64,000 bases of DNA from Dactylorhiza incarnata (GCA_033032865.1 JAWHQI010000257.1:1240001-1304000); one strand, 5' to 3'. Shown: positions 45,528-57,115, counted from the first letter of the stretch. Program-made: numbers and translations. Notes: generated from the sequence alone by a model not told the origin.

Positions 45528-47807
45528 TGTTGCGGGTCGCTCAACGTTCTTTCAGACCGGGCGAATCGAACCGTCTTAGCCCGAGAGTGAACCGAGCGCG
45601 CAAGCAGTCACAGAGAGAACGAACAGGTGGCAAGAAGACGTTTTTACCGTGGAAAACCCGGAAAGGGTGAAAAACCACGTGGTCGGATCAGTGCCGACCA
45701 AATTTCACTATGTGGTGAAGCGTTACAAGTAACGGTGCGGGAATCGGGAGCGACAGGCCGCTCCCGTTACAATTGTAATTGAATGAAAGTCTCTGAGGGT
45801 GACAGGTCACCTCCCAGAAAAACTAAGTACTTTTCTTGGCCGGGAAGTCTTCAAAGTCCGCAAAAGATCTTCAAGCGACGATGGTGGTTTTCAAGCGACG
45901 GAGGAGTTCTTCGAAGGTAGAAGGAGGTCTTCGAGTGTTGATGAAGGTCTTCGAACGTTGATGGAGATCTTCGGGTTCCGAAGGAGATCTTCGGGTTCCG
46001 AAAGAGATCTTCGAGCGCTGAAGGAGATCTTCGAGTTCCGAAGGAGATCTTCGAATGCTGATGAAGATCTTCAAGGGAATTCCAGAGAGCTCTCTCCCGT
46101 GTAGAAAATTCCCAGTCCTTTGAAATGAAGCCCTGTGGTTCCTTTTATAGCTTTTGAGGGTGGTTAGGGTGGTTAGGACGGCTATCCGCACACCATAAGC
46201 AATTTATGTGCTATATGCACATTTATCATGAATATGGCTATGCGCACACCAATTTGTATAGTTTTTAGGATGATATATATTCATATGTCGGATATGGTTA
46301 CGCGCACACCATAACCATATTATTTGCTAGACGCAGACCGGATGCCCACTCATCATGAATATGGCTATGCGCACACCAATTTGTATAGTTTGGTGATGAT
46401 ATATATTCATATGTTGGATATGATTATGCGCACACCATAACCATATTGTTTGGTAGACGCAGACCGGATGCCCACTCATCATGAATATGGCTATGCGCAC
46501 ACCAATTTGTATAGTTTGGTGATGATATATATTCATATGTTGGATATGATTATGCGCACACCATAACCATATTGTTTGCTAGACGCAGACCGGATGCCCA
46601 CTCATCATGAATATGGCTATGCGCACACCAATTTGTATAGTTTGGTGATGATATGTATTCATATGATGGATATGATTATGCGCACACCATAACCATATTA
46701 TTTGCTAGACGCAGACCGGATGCCCACTCATCATGAATATGGCTATGCGCACACCAATTTGTATAGTTTGGTGATGACATGTATTCATATGTTGGATATG
46801 ATTATGCGCACACCATAACCATATTATTTGCTAGACGCAGACAGGATGCCCACTCACCATGAATATAGCTATGCGCACACCAATTTGTATAGTTTGGTGA
46901 TGATATGTATTCATATGATGAATATGGTTACGCGCACACCGTAATCATATTATTTGCTAGACGCAGACCGGATGAAGGTTTTTACCATTTATATCCCCAC
47001 GTTGGAGGATTTTCACTATTTGCACCTATGATGTGGAGTTTCACTATTTGCACCCCATGATGGGCGGTTACAGGTTTAGCGGGATTTGCCTTGATCGTCA
47101 TCGCCTTCTCCGCCGAATGAGGTGGGAGAGGTCGGGCCAGAGAGTGCGCCCGGCGGCGAGGGAGGCCGGCCGGCACCGCGCCCACCGCCCGGCCACGCGA
47201 GGTGCCGGGCGGTACCGCGCGGCGCTAGGCGCGCGGTGCCGGGCGCGTGGTGTCGCGCATGGTGCCGCCGTGCGGCACCGCGCGGTGTCGCTGCGCGGCA
47301 CTGGGCGCGCGGTGCCGGGCGCGTGGTGCCGCGCACGGTGTCGCCGAGCGATACCGCGCGGTGTCGCCGCGCGGTACCGTGCGGTGCCGCGCGAGGCGTC
47401 GCCGCGCGGTACCGTGCGGTGCCGCGCGGCGTTAGGCGCGCAGCACTGTGCGGCCGCGCGCCTGCGGGATGCCGCGCTGCCGGGGGTGCCGCTCGGCCGC
47501 GTGGTGTCGGGCGGCCGCGCCAGGCGCCGCGCGGCTGCGCGGTGTCGCGGTCGCACGGCCTTGCGACGCCGCGTGGCCGCGGGATGCCGCGCGGCCGGGC
47601 GGTGTCGCGCGGCCGTGTGGTGCCGCGCGGCCTTGTGGCCGCGTGTGGTGCTGTGCGCGGCTTCGTGCGGTGGTTGCGGCGGTTTCTTTAGTGGTTACGG
47701 GCGGTTTCCTCCTCTTTCTTGCCCATGCCCCCACCATCTTAGTGGGGAGTTGGGTTTTTGGCTAAATGCAACCCGGATTTCTCTACAAAATGGATGATAA
47801 CCCATCA
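45528..47807 (-). repeat. Left (minus-strand) LTR of the palindromic element
   Basis: Reading on the minus strand: TGATGGGTTATCATCCATTT start, a GC-rich array (47690-47130), TGCAAATAGTGAAA phrases (47065-46990), six ~126-bp units (46975-46200), a TATA-like ctataaaagg (about 46152), about ten 20-bp GAAGATCT units (46075-45860), and the conserved 3' block ending CCGCAACA. It is 2280 bp, shorter than its partner mostly in the GC-rich array. Confidence 0.85.
47130..47690. repeat. GC-rich array (CGCGCGGTGCCG-type), left arm
   Basis: Degenerate ~10-bp units such as GCGCGGTGCC and GCGCGCGGTG occupy over 500 bp. Every frame is nearly stop-free, giving long Arg/Ala/Gly-rich open frames that are composition artefacts. 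Confidence 0.85.
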
Positions 47808-48312
47808 ATTGCCCCCCAAATCCTCGGAGTTCTTTACTATTACTTAAGGAAGTGCGGGGATTTTGTAATCTTTCGGCGTGGCCTGGGCGTTGTGGTGGAG
47901 CTGGAGGAGTCCCGTGCTGGAGTCCGGTCGGAGAAGGCCATTGTGGAGGGTTCAACTCATTTGTTGGAAGATTTGCGAGCTACAACGGCTTGTGTGGGGG
48001 CCGAGTTGTTGTCTTTCGAGATGGGGGGGATCACCTCTCCTTACTGGAGCGGACTGCTGAGTTGAAAGTTGTTGGAGTCGCCGAGTATAAAGCTTTTATA
48101 GCTTATGTGTAGGACTGTTCTCGGATTTTGGAATAAGTTCGCGAGGAGATTTGGAACAAGGAGGTGGAGCCCCCACAATGGCCTTCCCCGACCGGACTCC
48201 AGCACAGGACTCCTCCAGCTCCACCACAACGCCCAGGCCACGCCGAAAGATTACAAAATCCTCGCACTTCCTTAAGTAATAGTAAAGAACTCCGAGGATT
48301 TTGGGGGGCAAT

Positions 48313-50818
48313 TGATGGGTTATCATCCATTTTGTAGAGAAATCCGGGTTGCATTTAGCCAAAAACCCAACTCCCCACTAAGATGGTGGGGGCATGGGCA
48401 AGAAAGAGGAGGAAACTGCCCGTAACCACTAAAGAAACCTCCGCAACCACCGCACGAAGCCGCGCACAGCACCACACGCGGCCACAAGGCCGCGCGGCAC
48501 CACACGGCCGCGCGACACCGCCCGACCGCGCGGCATCCCGCGGCCACGTGGCGTCGCAAGGCCGCGCGACTGCGACACCGCGCAGCCGCGCGGCGCCGGG
48601 CGCGGCCGCCCGACACCACGCGGCCGAGCGGCACCCCCGGCCGCGCAGCATCCCGCAGGCGCGCGGCCACACGGTGCTGCGCACCTAACGTCGCGCGGCA
48701 CCGCACGGTACCGCGCGGCGACACCGCGCGCGGCACCGCGTGCCCGGCACCGCGCCTAACGCCGCGCGCCACCGCACGGTGCGGCGCGCCTAACGCCGCG
48801 TGGCACCGCGCGCCCAGTGCCGCGCGGCGACACCGCGCGGTACCGCGCGGCGACACCGTGCGCGGCACCACGCGCCCGGCACCGCGCGGTGCCGCGCGCC
48901 CAATGCCGCGCAGCGACACCGCGTGCGGCACCGGGCGGTGCCGCACGGCGGCACCGTGCGTGGCACCAAGCGCCCGGCACCGCGCGCATAGCGCCGCGCG
49001 GTACCGCCCGACACCTCGCGTGGCCGGGCGGTGGGCGCGGTGCCGGCCGGCCTCCCTCGCCGCCGGGAGCACTCTCTGGCCCCTCTCGTCTCATCCCTGG
49101 TCGGCCTCCCTTGACCAACGGGCGCGCTCGCCCGTCCTCTCTCACCTCATTCGGCGGAGAAGGCGAGGACGATCAAGGCAAATCCCGCTAAACCTGTAAC
49201 CTCCCATCATGGGGTGCAAATAGTGAAACTCCCATCATGGGGTGCAAATAGTGAAACTCCACATCATAGGTGCAAATAGTGAAAATCCTCCAACGTGGGG
49301 ATATAAATGGTAAAAACCTTCATCCGGTCTGCGTCTAGCAAATAATATGGTTACGGTGTGCGCGTAACCATATCCATCATATGAATACATATCATCACCA
49401 AACTATACAAATTGGTGTGCGCATAGCCATATTCATGGTGAGTGGGCATCCGGTCTGCATCTAGCAAATAATATGATTGTGGTGTGCGCATAATCATATC
49501 CAACATATGAATACATGTCATCACCAAACTATACAAATTGGTGTGCGCATAGCCATATTCATGATGAGTGGGCATCCGGTCTGCGTCTAGCAAATAATAT
49601 GGTTATGGTGTGCGCATAATCATATCCATCATATGAATACATATCATCACCAAACTATACAAATTGGTGTGCGCATAGCCATATTCATGATGAGTGGGCA
49701 TCCGGTCTGCGTCTAGCAAATAATATGGTTATGGTGTGCGCATAATCATATCCAACATATGAATACATGTCATCACCAAACTATACAAATTGGTGTGCGC
49801 ATAGCCATATTCATGATGAGTGGGCATCCGGTCTGCGTCTAGCAAACAATATGGTTATGGTGTACGCATAATCATATCCAACATATGAATATATATCATC
49901 ACCAAACTATACAAATTGGTGTGCGCATAGCCATATTCATGATGAGTGGGCATCCGGTCTGCGTCTAGCAAATAATATGGTTATGGTGTGCGCGTAACCA
50001 TATCCGACATATGAATATATATCATCCTAAAAACTATACAAATTGGTGTGCGCATAGCCATATTCATGATAAATGTGCATATACCACATAAATTGGTTAT
50101 GGTGTGCGGATAGCCGTCCTAACCACCATAACCACCCTAACCACCCTCAAAAGCTATAAAAGGAACCCCAGGGCTTCATTTCAAAGGACTGAGAATTTTC
50201 TACACGGGAGAGAGCTCTCTGGAATTCCCTTGAAGATCTTCATCAGCATTCGAAGATCTCCTTCGGAACTCGAAGATCTTCATCAGCATTCGAAGACCTC
50301 CTTCGGAACCCGAAGATTTCCTTCAACATTGGAAGATCGTCATCAGCACTCGAAGACCTCCTTCGGAACCCGAAGATCTCCTTCGGAACCCGAAGATCTC
50401 CTTCAACATTGGAAGATCGTCATCAGCACTCGAAGACCTCCTTCAACCTTCGAAGAACTCCTTCGTCGCTTGAAGATCTCCTGCAAACTCTGAAGACTGC
50501 TCAAGAAGAAGAAAATACTTAGTTTTTCTGAGAGGTGGCCTGTCATCCTCAGAGACTTTCATTCAAATACAATTGTAACGGGATCGGCCTGTCGCTCCCG
50601 ATTCCCGCACCATTACTTGTAACGCTCCACCACATAGTGAAATTTGGTCGGCGCTGACCCGACCACGTGGTTTTTCACCCTTTCCGGGTTTTCCACGATA
50701 AAAAACGTCTTCTTGCCACCTGTTCGTTCTCTCTGTGACTGCTTGCGCGCTCGGTTCACTCTCGGGCTAAGACGGTTCGATTCACCCGGTCTGAAAGAAC
50801 GTTGAGCGACCCGCAACA
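48313..50818 (+). repeat. Right (plus-strand) LTR of the palindromic element
   Basis: 2506 bp with the same module order as the left LTR: GC-rich array (48415-49065), CATCATGGGGTGCAAATAG units (49205-49280), ~126-bp units (49330-50080), TATA-like ctataaaagg (about 50154), 20-bp units (50225-50480) and the conserved 3' block (TTTTCACCCTTTCCGGGTTT near 50690). The two LTRs have diverged in repeat number. Confidence 0.85.
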
Positions 50819-50823
50819 ATTAT

Positions 50824-51698
50824 ATACTTCGTTTACTCGACTAAATAATTAAAGTTTTAAAATTGAAAAAATATTAGTCTAAACCTAAACTAAATGATTA
50901 AAGTTTTACAATACTTCGTTTACTCTACTTAATTTCGAGCTGAGTCAGAACAATAAAAAAAATTTGCTTAATTTCAAACCGACTCGATTTCATTTTGAGC
51001 CGGCTCGAAATCCTTAATTACTTTTCAAACTTCACCTAGCATTATAACCAACCTCACCTAATTGTCCACTTAATTAAAGTCTGCTTTGAAGACTGTGGCA
51101 TACTTGGTAGCTCATGTGATTCACATATCTTATCTACCATGCATGAAATCCTTCTAGCCACCTACCACATTATCTTATACAAATCATTGCTTTCTAATAA
51201 AGTAACACACCGTGGAAGGAAGTCATCAGTTCAGAAGAGAGAAGACTCTGGCGCGCGTGCACTACGTCGGGGGTGTCGTCGACAGTTTATATAATTGGTA
51301 AGTGCAAGACGGCATGAAATCTGAGGCGCAGTTGGCCGTTGATGTTCAAGCGGGCTCGGTTTTCAACGAGCAAGGCTTGAACGGAGCTTCGAACGCGAAA
51401 GTTGGTGACGATTTATGTGGTAGTGGTGGCGGTGGTGGTTTGTCATTTGATTGATTACGATGAAGGTTCGTTCTGGTGCAAATTTTATCCATTCATTTTC
51501 AGATTGAAGTCAAGTTCATATCACCCTTTTGCGAATTTTTTTGTAGTCCGAGTTCTTGTGCAGTGCATTTTTCAGAATTAGATCTCTTAATTTGAGATTG
51601 AATAATTTTATTGTGCTAATAAAAGTACCCAAAGTGTGTATTATTTTGTGACCATGTATTTAAACGTGTCTGAGGAATGCGCTTCTGCCTCCTCCATA
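50824..51698. other. Intergenic between two LTR elements
   Basis: No repeat boundary recognised. It contains one short open frame (51314-51454, listed separately). Confidence 0.45.
51314..51454 (+). CDS. Short hypothetical open frame (46 codons)
   Basis: Begins MKSEAQLAVDVQAGSV and ends in a Gly run (CGSGGGGG) before a TGA. The GC-balanced codon use differs from the AT-rich surroundings, and a TATATAA-like sequence lies ~30 bp upstream (about 51287). I do not recognise the family. It could be a first exon or a captured gene fragment, or chance. Confidence 0.15.
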   Translation: MKSEAQLAVDVQAGSVFNEQGLNGASNAKVGDDLCGSGGGGGLSFD

Positions 51699-51997
51699 AG
51701 ATAGTAGAAGTTGGCCGGCACAGCTCCGGCCGCGTGGTTTTTTACCCTTTCTGGGTTTTCCACGTTAAAAGTCCTTGTGTCATTTACTGATTCATTCATT
51801 GACTGTTTGCTCGCTCGGTACGCTCCGAGCTAAGGTGGTTCAATTCGACCGGTCTACCAGAGCACCCGAGCGATCCGCAATAGTTTGGCGCCGTCTGTGG
51901 GAACGAGTGTTCTCAAATACTCCGCAAAGACTCCCAAAAGGAAGTATTTGCTTCAAGGCAGTACTCGCTACCGATCGCAGTGTTCCCAAATACTCTG

Positions 51998-52910
51998 CCT
52001 CCTTCGTGCTGCTTCGGCACATCGCCACAGCGCTGCTTGGGCACCTCGCCACTGTGCTGCTTTGGCACATCGCCACTGCGCTGCTTGGCTATCTCGCCTC
52101 TGTGCTGCTTTGGCACATCGCCACCGCGCTGCTTGGGCATCTCGCCTCCGTGCTGCTTTGGCACATTGCCACCGCGCTGCTTGGGCATCTCGCCTCCGTG
52201 CTGCTTTGGCACATCGCCACCGCGCTAATTGGGCATCTCGCCACCGCGCTGCTTTGGCACATCGCCACGGCACTGCTTGGGCACCTCGCCACCGCGCTGC
52301 CTTGGCACATCGCCACCGCGCTGCCTTGGCACCTCGCCACCGCGTTGCTTGGGCACCTCGCCACCGCGCTGCTTGGGCACCTCGCCACCGCGCTGCCTTG
52401 GCACATCGCCACCGCGCTGCTTGGGCACCTCGCCACCGCGCTGTCTTGGCACATCGCCACCACGCTGCTTGGGCATCTCGCCTCTGCGCTGCTTTGGCAC
52501 ATCGCCACCGCGCTGCTTGAACATCTCCCCACCGCGCTGATTTGGCACATCGTCATCGCGCTGCTTGGGCATCTCACCTTCGCACTGCTTGGGCACCTCG
52601 CCACCGCGCTGCTTGGGTATCTCGTCACCGCGCTGCTTTGGCACATCGCCACCGCACTGATTTGGCATTTCGCCTCCGCGCTGCTTTAGCACATCGCCAT
52701 CGTGCTGCTTGGGCATCTCGCTACCCCGCTGCTTTGGCACATCGCCACCGCGCTGCTTGGGCATCTCGCCTCCGCGTTGCTTGGGCACCTCACCACCACG
52801 CTGCTTGGACACCTCGCCTCCGCGCTGCAGGGGCACCTCGCCTCCACGCTGCTCGGGCACCTCGCCGCCGCGCTTCTTCGGCACCTCACCACCAAGTTGC
52901 TCAAGCCTCA
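51998..52910. repeat. 24-bp tandem array forming the element body
   Basis: About 38 units of the type CTGCTTGGGCACCTCGCCAC + CGCG, alternating with a CTTTGGCACATCGCC variant. Because 24 is a multiple of 3 and the units lack stops in all frames, 8-residue peptide repeats can be read in all six frames (for example LLGHLATA, CLGTSPPR, or EVPKQRGG on the minus strand). Which frame, if any, is translated cannot be told. Confidence 0.93.
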
Positions 52911-53101
52911 ACACTAAACGACAAGCTAGATCTTTGACGCAATCATTAGGCGACAAGCTCATCACGATCTCCACCGCGACCACTGAGCGGCAAGCTCGCA
53001 ACCGATCAAGACGAGATATAAGTTTCTCCCACAAAGAAGAACGTCAAAACCTCAGAACTCCTCCACGATGTAATTCAGACTCCGAAGGTTTGGGGGGCTT
53101 A

Positions 53102-54659
53102 TGATGCGCACTCATAAAGATGACGTTCATCCATGGATTTATAATAGCCATGGGGTGCGTTTAGAGAAAGCTTCACTAAGGGAGAATGGAGTTAGTGGGG
53201 TCAAAGTCCAACCCATGACCGTGGGAGTGGAAAAGTCTGCGGCGGACAGTTCGCACTTCAGCGACGCCAGGCGCGGCTAAGACCACGCCCCCACCTCGGC
53301 AGAGCGAGGTCTAACCGCACCCCTCATCACGGGGGTGCAGCCGAGCCGCACCACACGTGGGGTGCGGCCGAGCCGCACCCCCTCAGGGTGCGGCCAAGCC
53401 GCACCCCCGAGCGATACGGCCACGTCGCACCCCCGAGCGGTGCGGTCAGGCCGCACCCCTCTCCGCGACGGGTGCGGCTAAGCCTCCTCCCCCCCCCCCT
53501 TCCGCAGGGGGGCTCGCAGAGGACCCGACCGAAGTCACGCCCCTCGTCGGGTGCGACCGGAGCCCAATTCCCCCTTGTGGGCGCGACTCCTCATTTCCTC
53601 GTTCGTCGCGCGCTCAGAACGCTCTCATGTTCGTTGCGCGCTCAGAATGCCTCCCGACACGCTCAGAGCGCCCCCGTATTCACTGCGCGCTCAGAACGCT
53701 CCTGTGTTCGTTGCGCGCTCAGAACGCTCCTGTGTTTGTTGTGCGCTCAGAACGCTCCCGTGTTCGTTGCGCGCTCAGAACGCTCCCGTGTTCGTTGCGC
53801 GCTCAGAACGCTCCCGTGTTCGTTGCGCGCTCAGAACGCTCCCGTGTTCGTTGCGCGCTCAGAACGCTCCTGCGTTCGTTGCGCGCTCAGAACAACTCCT
53901 GACACGATCCGAGTGCTCCCGTATTCGTTGCGCGCTCAGAACGCCCCTTGTTCGTTGCGCGCTCAGAACGCCTCCGGACATGCTCATAACGCTCACATGT
54001 TCGTTGCGCGCTCAGAACGCCTCCCGACACGCTCAGAGCGCTCCTGTGTTCGTTGCGCGCTCAGACCGCTCCCGTGTTCGTTGCGCGCTCAGAACGCTCC
54101 GAACGTTTCCACGCTCAGAACACTCTGAACGTTTCCACGCTCAGAACCCTTCCTCGCGCGCTCTGAACGTTTCCACGTTCCTGACACGCGCGCAGTTAAT
54201 ATTTCCTAATTTCTCAGATTGCATGTCTCGTTCGTCGTCTTCATCACCTTCAACGAAGCTGCCCGAACTGCCCGAAGGGCGAGACGGTCATTTGCGAAAA
54301 ATGACGATCTGTGTGCTCCGAATCTGAAAACGTGACTCATCCGCCAGGTGGTTACCGTGGTTACAACGGCGAAGTGACCGGGTAACCCCCAACCAAAGCT
54401 ATAAAAGGAGTTCAGGGCCGTCATTTCAAGACACCTTGCCTTCTACGCCCGAGAGAGCTCCTTTGAAGATTTCCTTGAAATTCTCCTTTGGCGCTTGAAG
54501 ATATCATTCGGTTCTCGAAGATCTCCTTTGAATCTTCGAAGATCTCCTTCGCGCATTCGAAGGTTGCGAAAGACGACTCATCATTCTCACTTTTGTTCTC
54601 ACTACCGTTCTCAGAAGAAGAAACAATTAGTTTTTCGAGAGGTGATCTGTCACCCTCGG

Positions 54660-54707
<48 letters not shown>

Positions 54708-54951
54708 TTGTAACGAGCAGCGACATGTCGCGCTCAAGTTCTCAATCTCCCATTGTAACCCCCAAAAAGATAGTGGAAGTTGGCCGGCACAGCTCCGGCC
54801 GCGTGGTTTTTCACCCTTTCTGAGTTTTCCACGTTAAAAGTCCTTTGTCATTTACTGATTCATTCATTGACTGTTTGCTCGCTCGGTTCGCTTCCGAGCT
54901 AAGGTGGTTCAATTCTACCGGTCTACCAGAGCACCCGAGCGATCCGCAACA
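53102..54951 (+). repeat. 3' LTR of the array-bodied element (1.85 kb)
   Basis: Starts TGATGCGCACTCATAAAG and ends GAGCGATCCGCAACA. It contains CCGCACCCC-type units (53310-53500), about 16 units of 28 bp (CGTTGCGCGCTCAGAACGCT + CCCGTGTT; 53605-54110), a TATA-like ctataaaagg (about 54400), a few GAAGATCT units (54495-54555), a CT microsatellite (54657-54703), and the conserved 3' block. The minus-strand solo LTR at 9956-11452 is the same family. Confidence 0.88.
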
Positions 54952-56239
54952 GGACTCTTAAATTTGTGCATAATTTTAAAAAACTCATTTAATTTTCATT
55001 TGCTTCAAATAAGTCTCTTAACTTTATATCAAATAAGAATCTAAATTAACACTATTAACTATTTAACAACATCGAATAACTAGACGTTTACGTGAAGTTG
55101 ACGAATCAGGTATGTGACAATAAAATAATATTTTGCAATTACTATTGAAAATAACTATTAATATTTCAAATTTATAATTATTATTAACACATTTCGAATT
55201 TATATTCTGCTATTAGAAATAAATAATCAGGTATTCTCGATACACTTTTGAGTTATTTCTATGGATGTTGATTAGCAGAAATAAATGTATGTCATATTTT
55301 AGATTTTCTTTTTGTTTTTAATATTTAAATTGCGCGCTGACTTCATAATTTTTTTATTATTTATGTCTTATAGGACATAAATTCAAAATGTGTTACAATA
55401 ATAATAAGAAAAGTTATAAAATAAAAATCAATAACTATTTCTATTAGATATAACAAAAATTTATTTAACATAAACAATTCGTCAACTTCTCATCATCCAG
55501 CCATTAAATAGTTAATATAAATTTAAGAGACAAATAAAAAATAAGAGACCTATTTGAAATTATACCCAAAGTTAAGGGTCAAATTTGGATATTTTGCCAA
55601 AATGTTGTCTTTATTTATATATACACGATGGGGGCATGAAATGAATCACAATACATTATTTCATATTCTTTTTTGGATTAACCTAATACAAATTTTAATA
55701 AAAATTTAATAATTAAATTTAATAATTACAAATATACAAGTAAAATGATCAGGGACTACATGCATCGCGTCGAGGGCAATGAGCCAATGATACACCCGCC
55801 ATCCCTTGATGTTTTTCCCACTTTAATTGAGTTTACAAATTGTTATCCGCAGACGAATTTTAAACTTGAGCAATCGATGTCCTACGCAGGGCCCGACAAC
55901 GAAGGAACATCTCCGACGACCTTCTGAGCACTTCAATGTGTGCACGGATCGTGATTCATAAAATTAATGTGCGGATAGAGATTGAGTTCAGGAAGAAAGA
56001 CGATTTCTTCGCTGTCCATGCGATTTCGGTTTGTTTGGGAAGATTTAGATAGCTAAGGTTTGTCTGGGAAGATTTATGTAGCTAGGGTTACTCTCTCCCT
56101 GTGGTGAGGAAGGCGAAGAGGACGTCCAATGTTTTTGTTTTTTTAAATTTCCTTTACTAAATAATATGTGGATAACAAAAATATCTGTGAATAAACTAAC
56201 GCAGTTTGCAAATAACAACCGCGACAAACCCCATTCTTA
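54952..56239. other. AT-rich intergenic DNA
   Basis: No supported gene; open frames are short and motif-free. Confidence 0.5.
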
Positions 56240-56443
56240 GGCTCTGTTTGGCACGACTTATTTTCTTTGGGGAGTTTGAACAAAAACGCCACAATCATAG
56301 AATGTATGTTTGGCATGACAATGGTTATGACCGCCGGGTACACCACCAAGAAAAAAAAAATATTTTTGAGCATAAAAGTGGATGAAGTTCCTTAGGCCAG
56401 GTCCACCGTGTTCACGACCGCCACCGCCATGCCAAACAGAGCC
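56240..56443. mobile_element. GGCTCTGTTTGG-type MITE
   Basis: 204 bp with ends GGCTCTGTTTGGCACGACTT and, on the other strand, GGCTCTGTTTGGCATGGCGG. The internal phrase TGTTTGGCATGACAATGGTTA is shared with the 57116 copy. The left flank is TTA; the right flank differs. Confidence 0.75.
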
Positions 56444-56447
56444 TCAA

Positions 56448-56605
56448 GGCTCCGTTTGGCACATCGGTGGTGGTCGTGAACACGGTGGTGATGAACTGTC
56501 GTTTGTGAATGTCCGACGTCTCCTAAGGAATTTCATCCACTTTTATGTTCAAAACTAGTTTTCTTTTCTGGGTAGCAGTCATAACCATTTTTCAAACTCA
56601 TCGGG
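56448..56605. mobile_element. Truncated copy of the same MITE family
   Basis: Starts GGCTCCGTTTGGCACATCGG four bases after the previous MITE and carries ACTTTTATGTTCAAAACTAG and the TTTTCTTTTCTGGGTAGC phrase, but no matching right end. Three GGCGTGCCTTCACCGACG units (56603-56655) follow. Confidence 0.6.
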
Positions 56606-57115
56606 CGTGCCTTCACCGACGTCGGCGTGCCTTCACCGACGCCGGCGTGCCTTTAGAAGCAACGAATTAGTTCTTATTTGACGCAATTACCGTCATTAGC
56701 CATAATTCGCACCTTAAATTAGCGCCGACTTCAAGCTATTAATAGGAGATTGTCCACCCAATCTGAAAACAATTGTTAGAATAGTTTAGAAAACTGAAAG
56801 ATGACTCAAAGGGTCGCCATGGTCAATAGAGTAATTTCATCTGACGGCTTCTGAAACCACGCCCGTGTTTAGCGTCAACACAAACACCATGAGCTTCTCT
56901 TTTCCATTTCCTTTTTTTGGGTGATTGGAGCAATGGTAGAGCAATTTCTTTTGGCAACAGTTTGTGTATTAATTTTAGTCCTTTCTAATCAAACATGGAA
57001 TGAAATGAGAGATATTACAATCACAAGCTCGCAACCACACAAGTGTTGGTTGCTTATTGGTTCTTGTTCCGAAGAGCTGTCGTGTTAGACTTCTCTGAAT
57101 AAATGTGTGAATTTA

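Larger units (their letters stand above)
45528..50818. mobile_element. Near-palindromic LTR element: two inverted LTRs with one target duplication
   Basis: 5291 bp flanked by ATTAT on both sides (45523-45527, 50819-50823). The left LTR is on the minus strand (45528-47807), the right on the plus strand (48313-50818). Both outer edges are the same LTR end (TGTTGCGGGTCGCTCAACG / CGTTGAGCGACCCGCAACA), whereas a normal element has opposite LTR ends outside. Between the LTRs are two inverted copies of an internal 3' end, each with a purine-rich tract (CCGAGGATTTTGGGGGGCAA on the plus copy, 48292-48311), joined through ~200 bp of unique DNA. No protein genes remain. Confidence 0.88.
51699..54951 (+). 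mobile_element. Non-autonomous Ty3/gypsy-like element with repeat-array body
   Basis: Order on the plus strand: a truncated 5' LTR (51699-51882), a primer-binding-type sequence TTTGGCGCCGTCTGTGGGAA (51884-51903) typical of Ty3/gypsy elements, a 1.2-kb body made mostly of 24-bp units (about 51998-52910), a purine tract CCGAAGGTTTGGGGGGCTT (53082-53100), and a full 3' LTR (53102-54951). It has no gag or pol. The 5' LTR starts abruptly inside the region equivalent to ~54767, so the element is 5'-truncated and has no target duplication. Confidence 0.85.

Noticed and set aside
47033..49191. Many long Arg/Ala-rich open frames (up to 254 codons)
   Set aside because: Composition artefact of GC-rich 10-bp arrays in the palindromic element.
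51998..52910. Possible CRISPR array
   Set aside because: Units are contiguous 24-mers without unique spacers, and the DNA is from a plant nucleus.
51775..53034. Open frames of 181-304 codons on both strands across the 24-bp array
   Set aside because: All six frames are open by construction; none was annotated as a gene, though translation of one frame is kept as a hypothesis.
53357..54327. Cys/Arg-rich open frames of up to 258 codons
   Set aside because: They lie wholly in the 3' LTR and derive from the 28-bp array.
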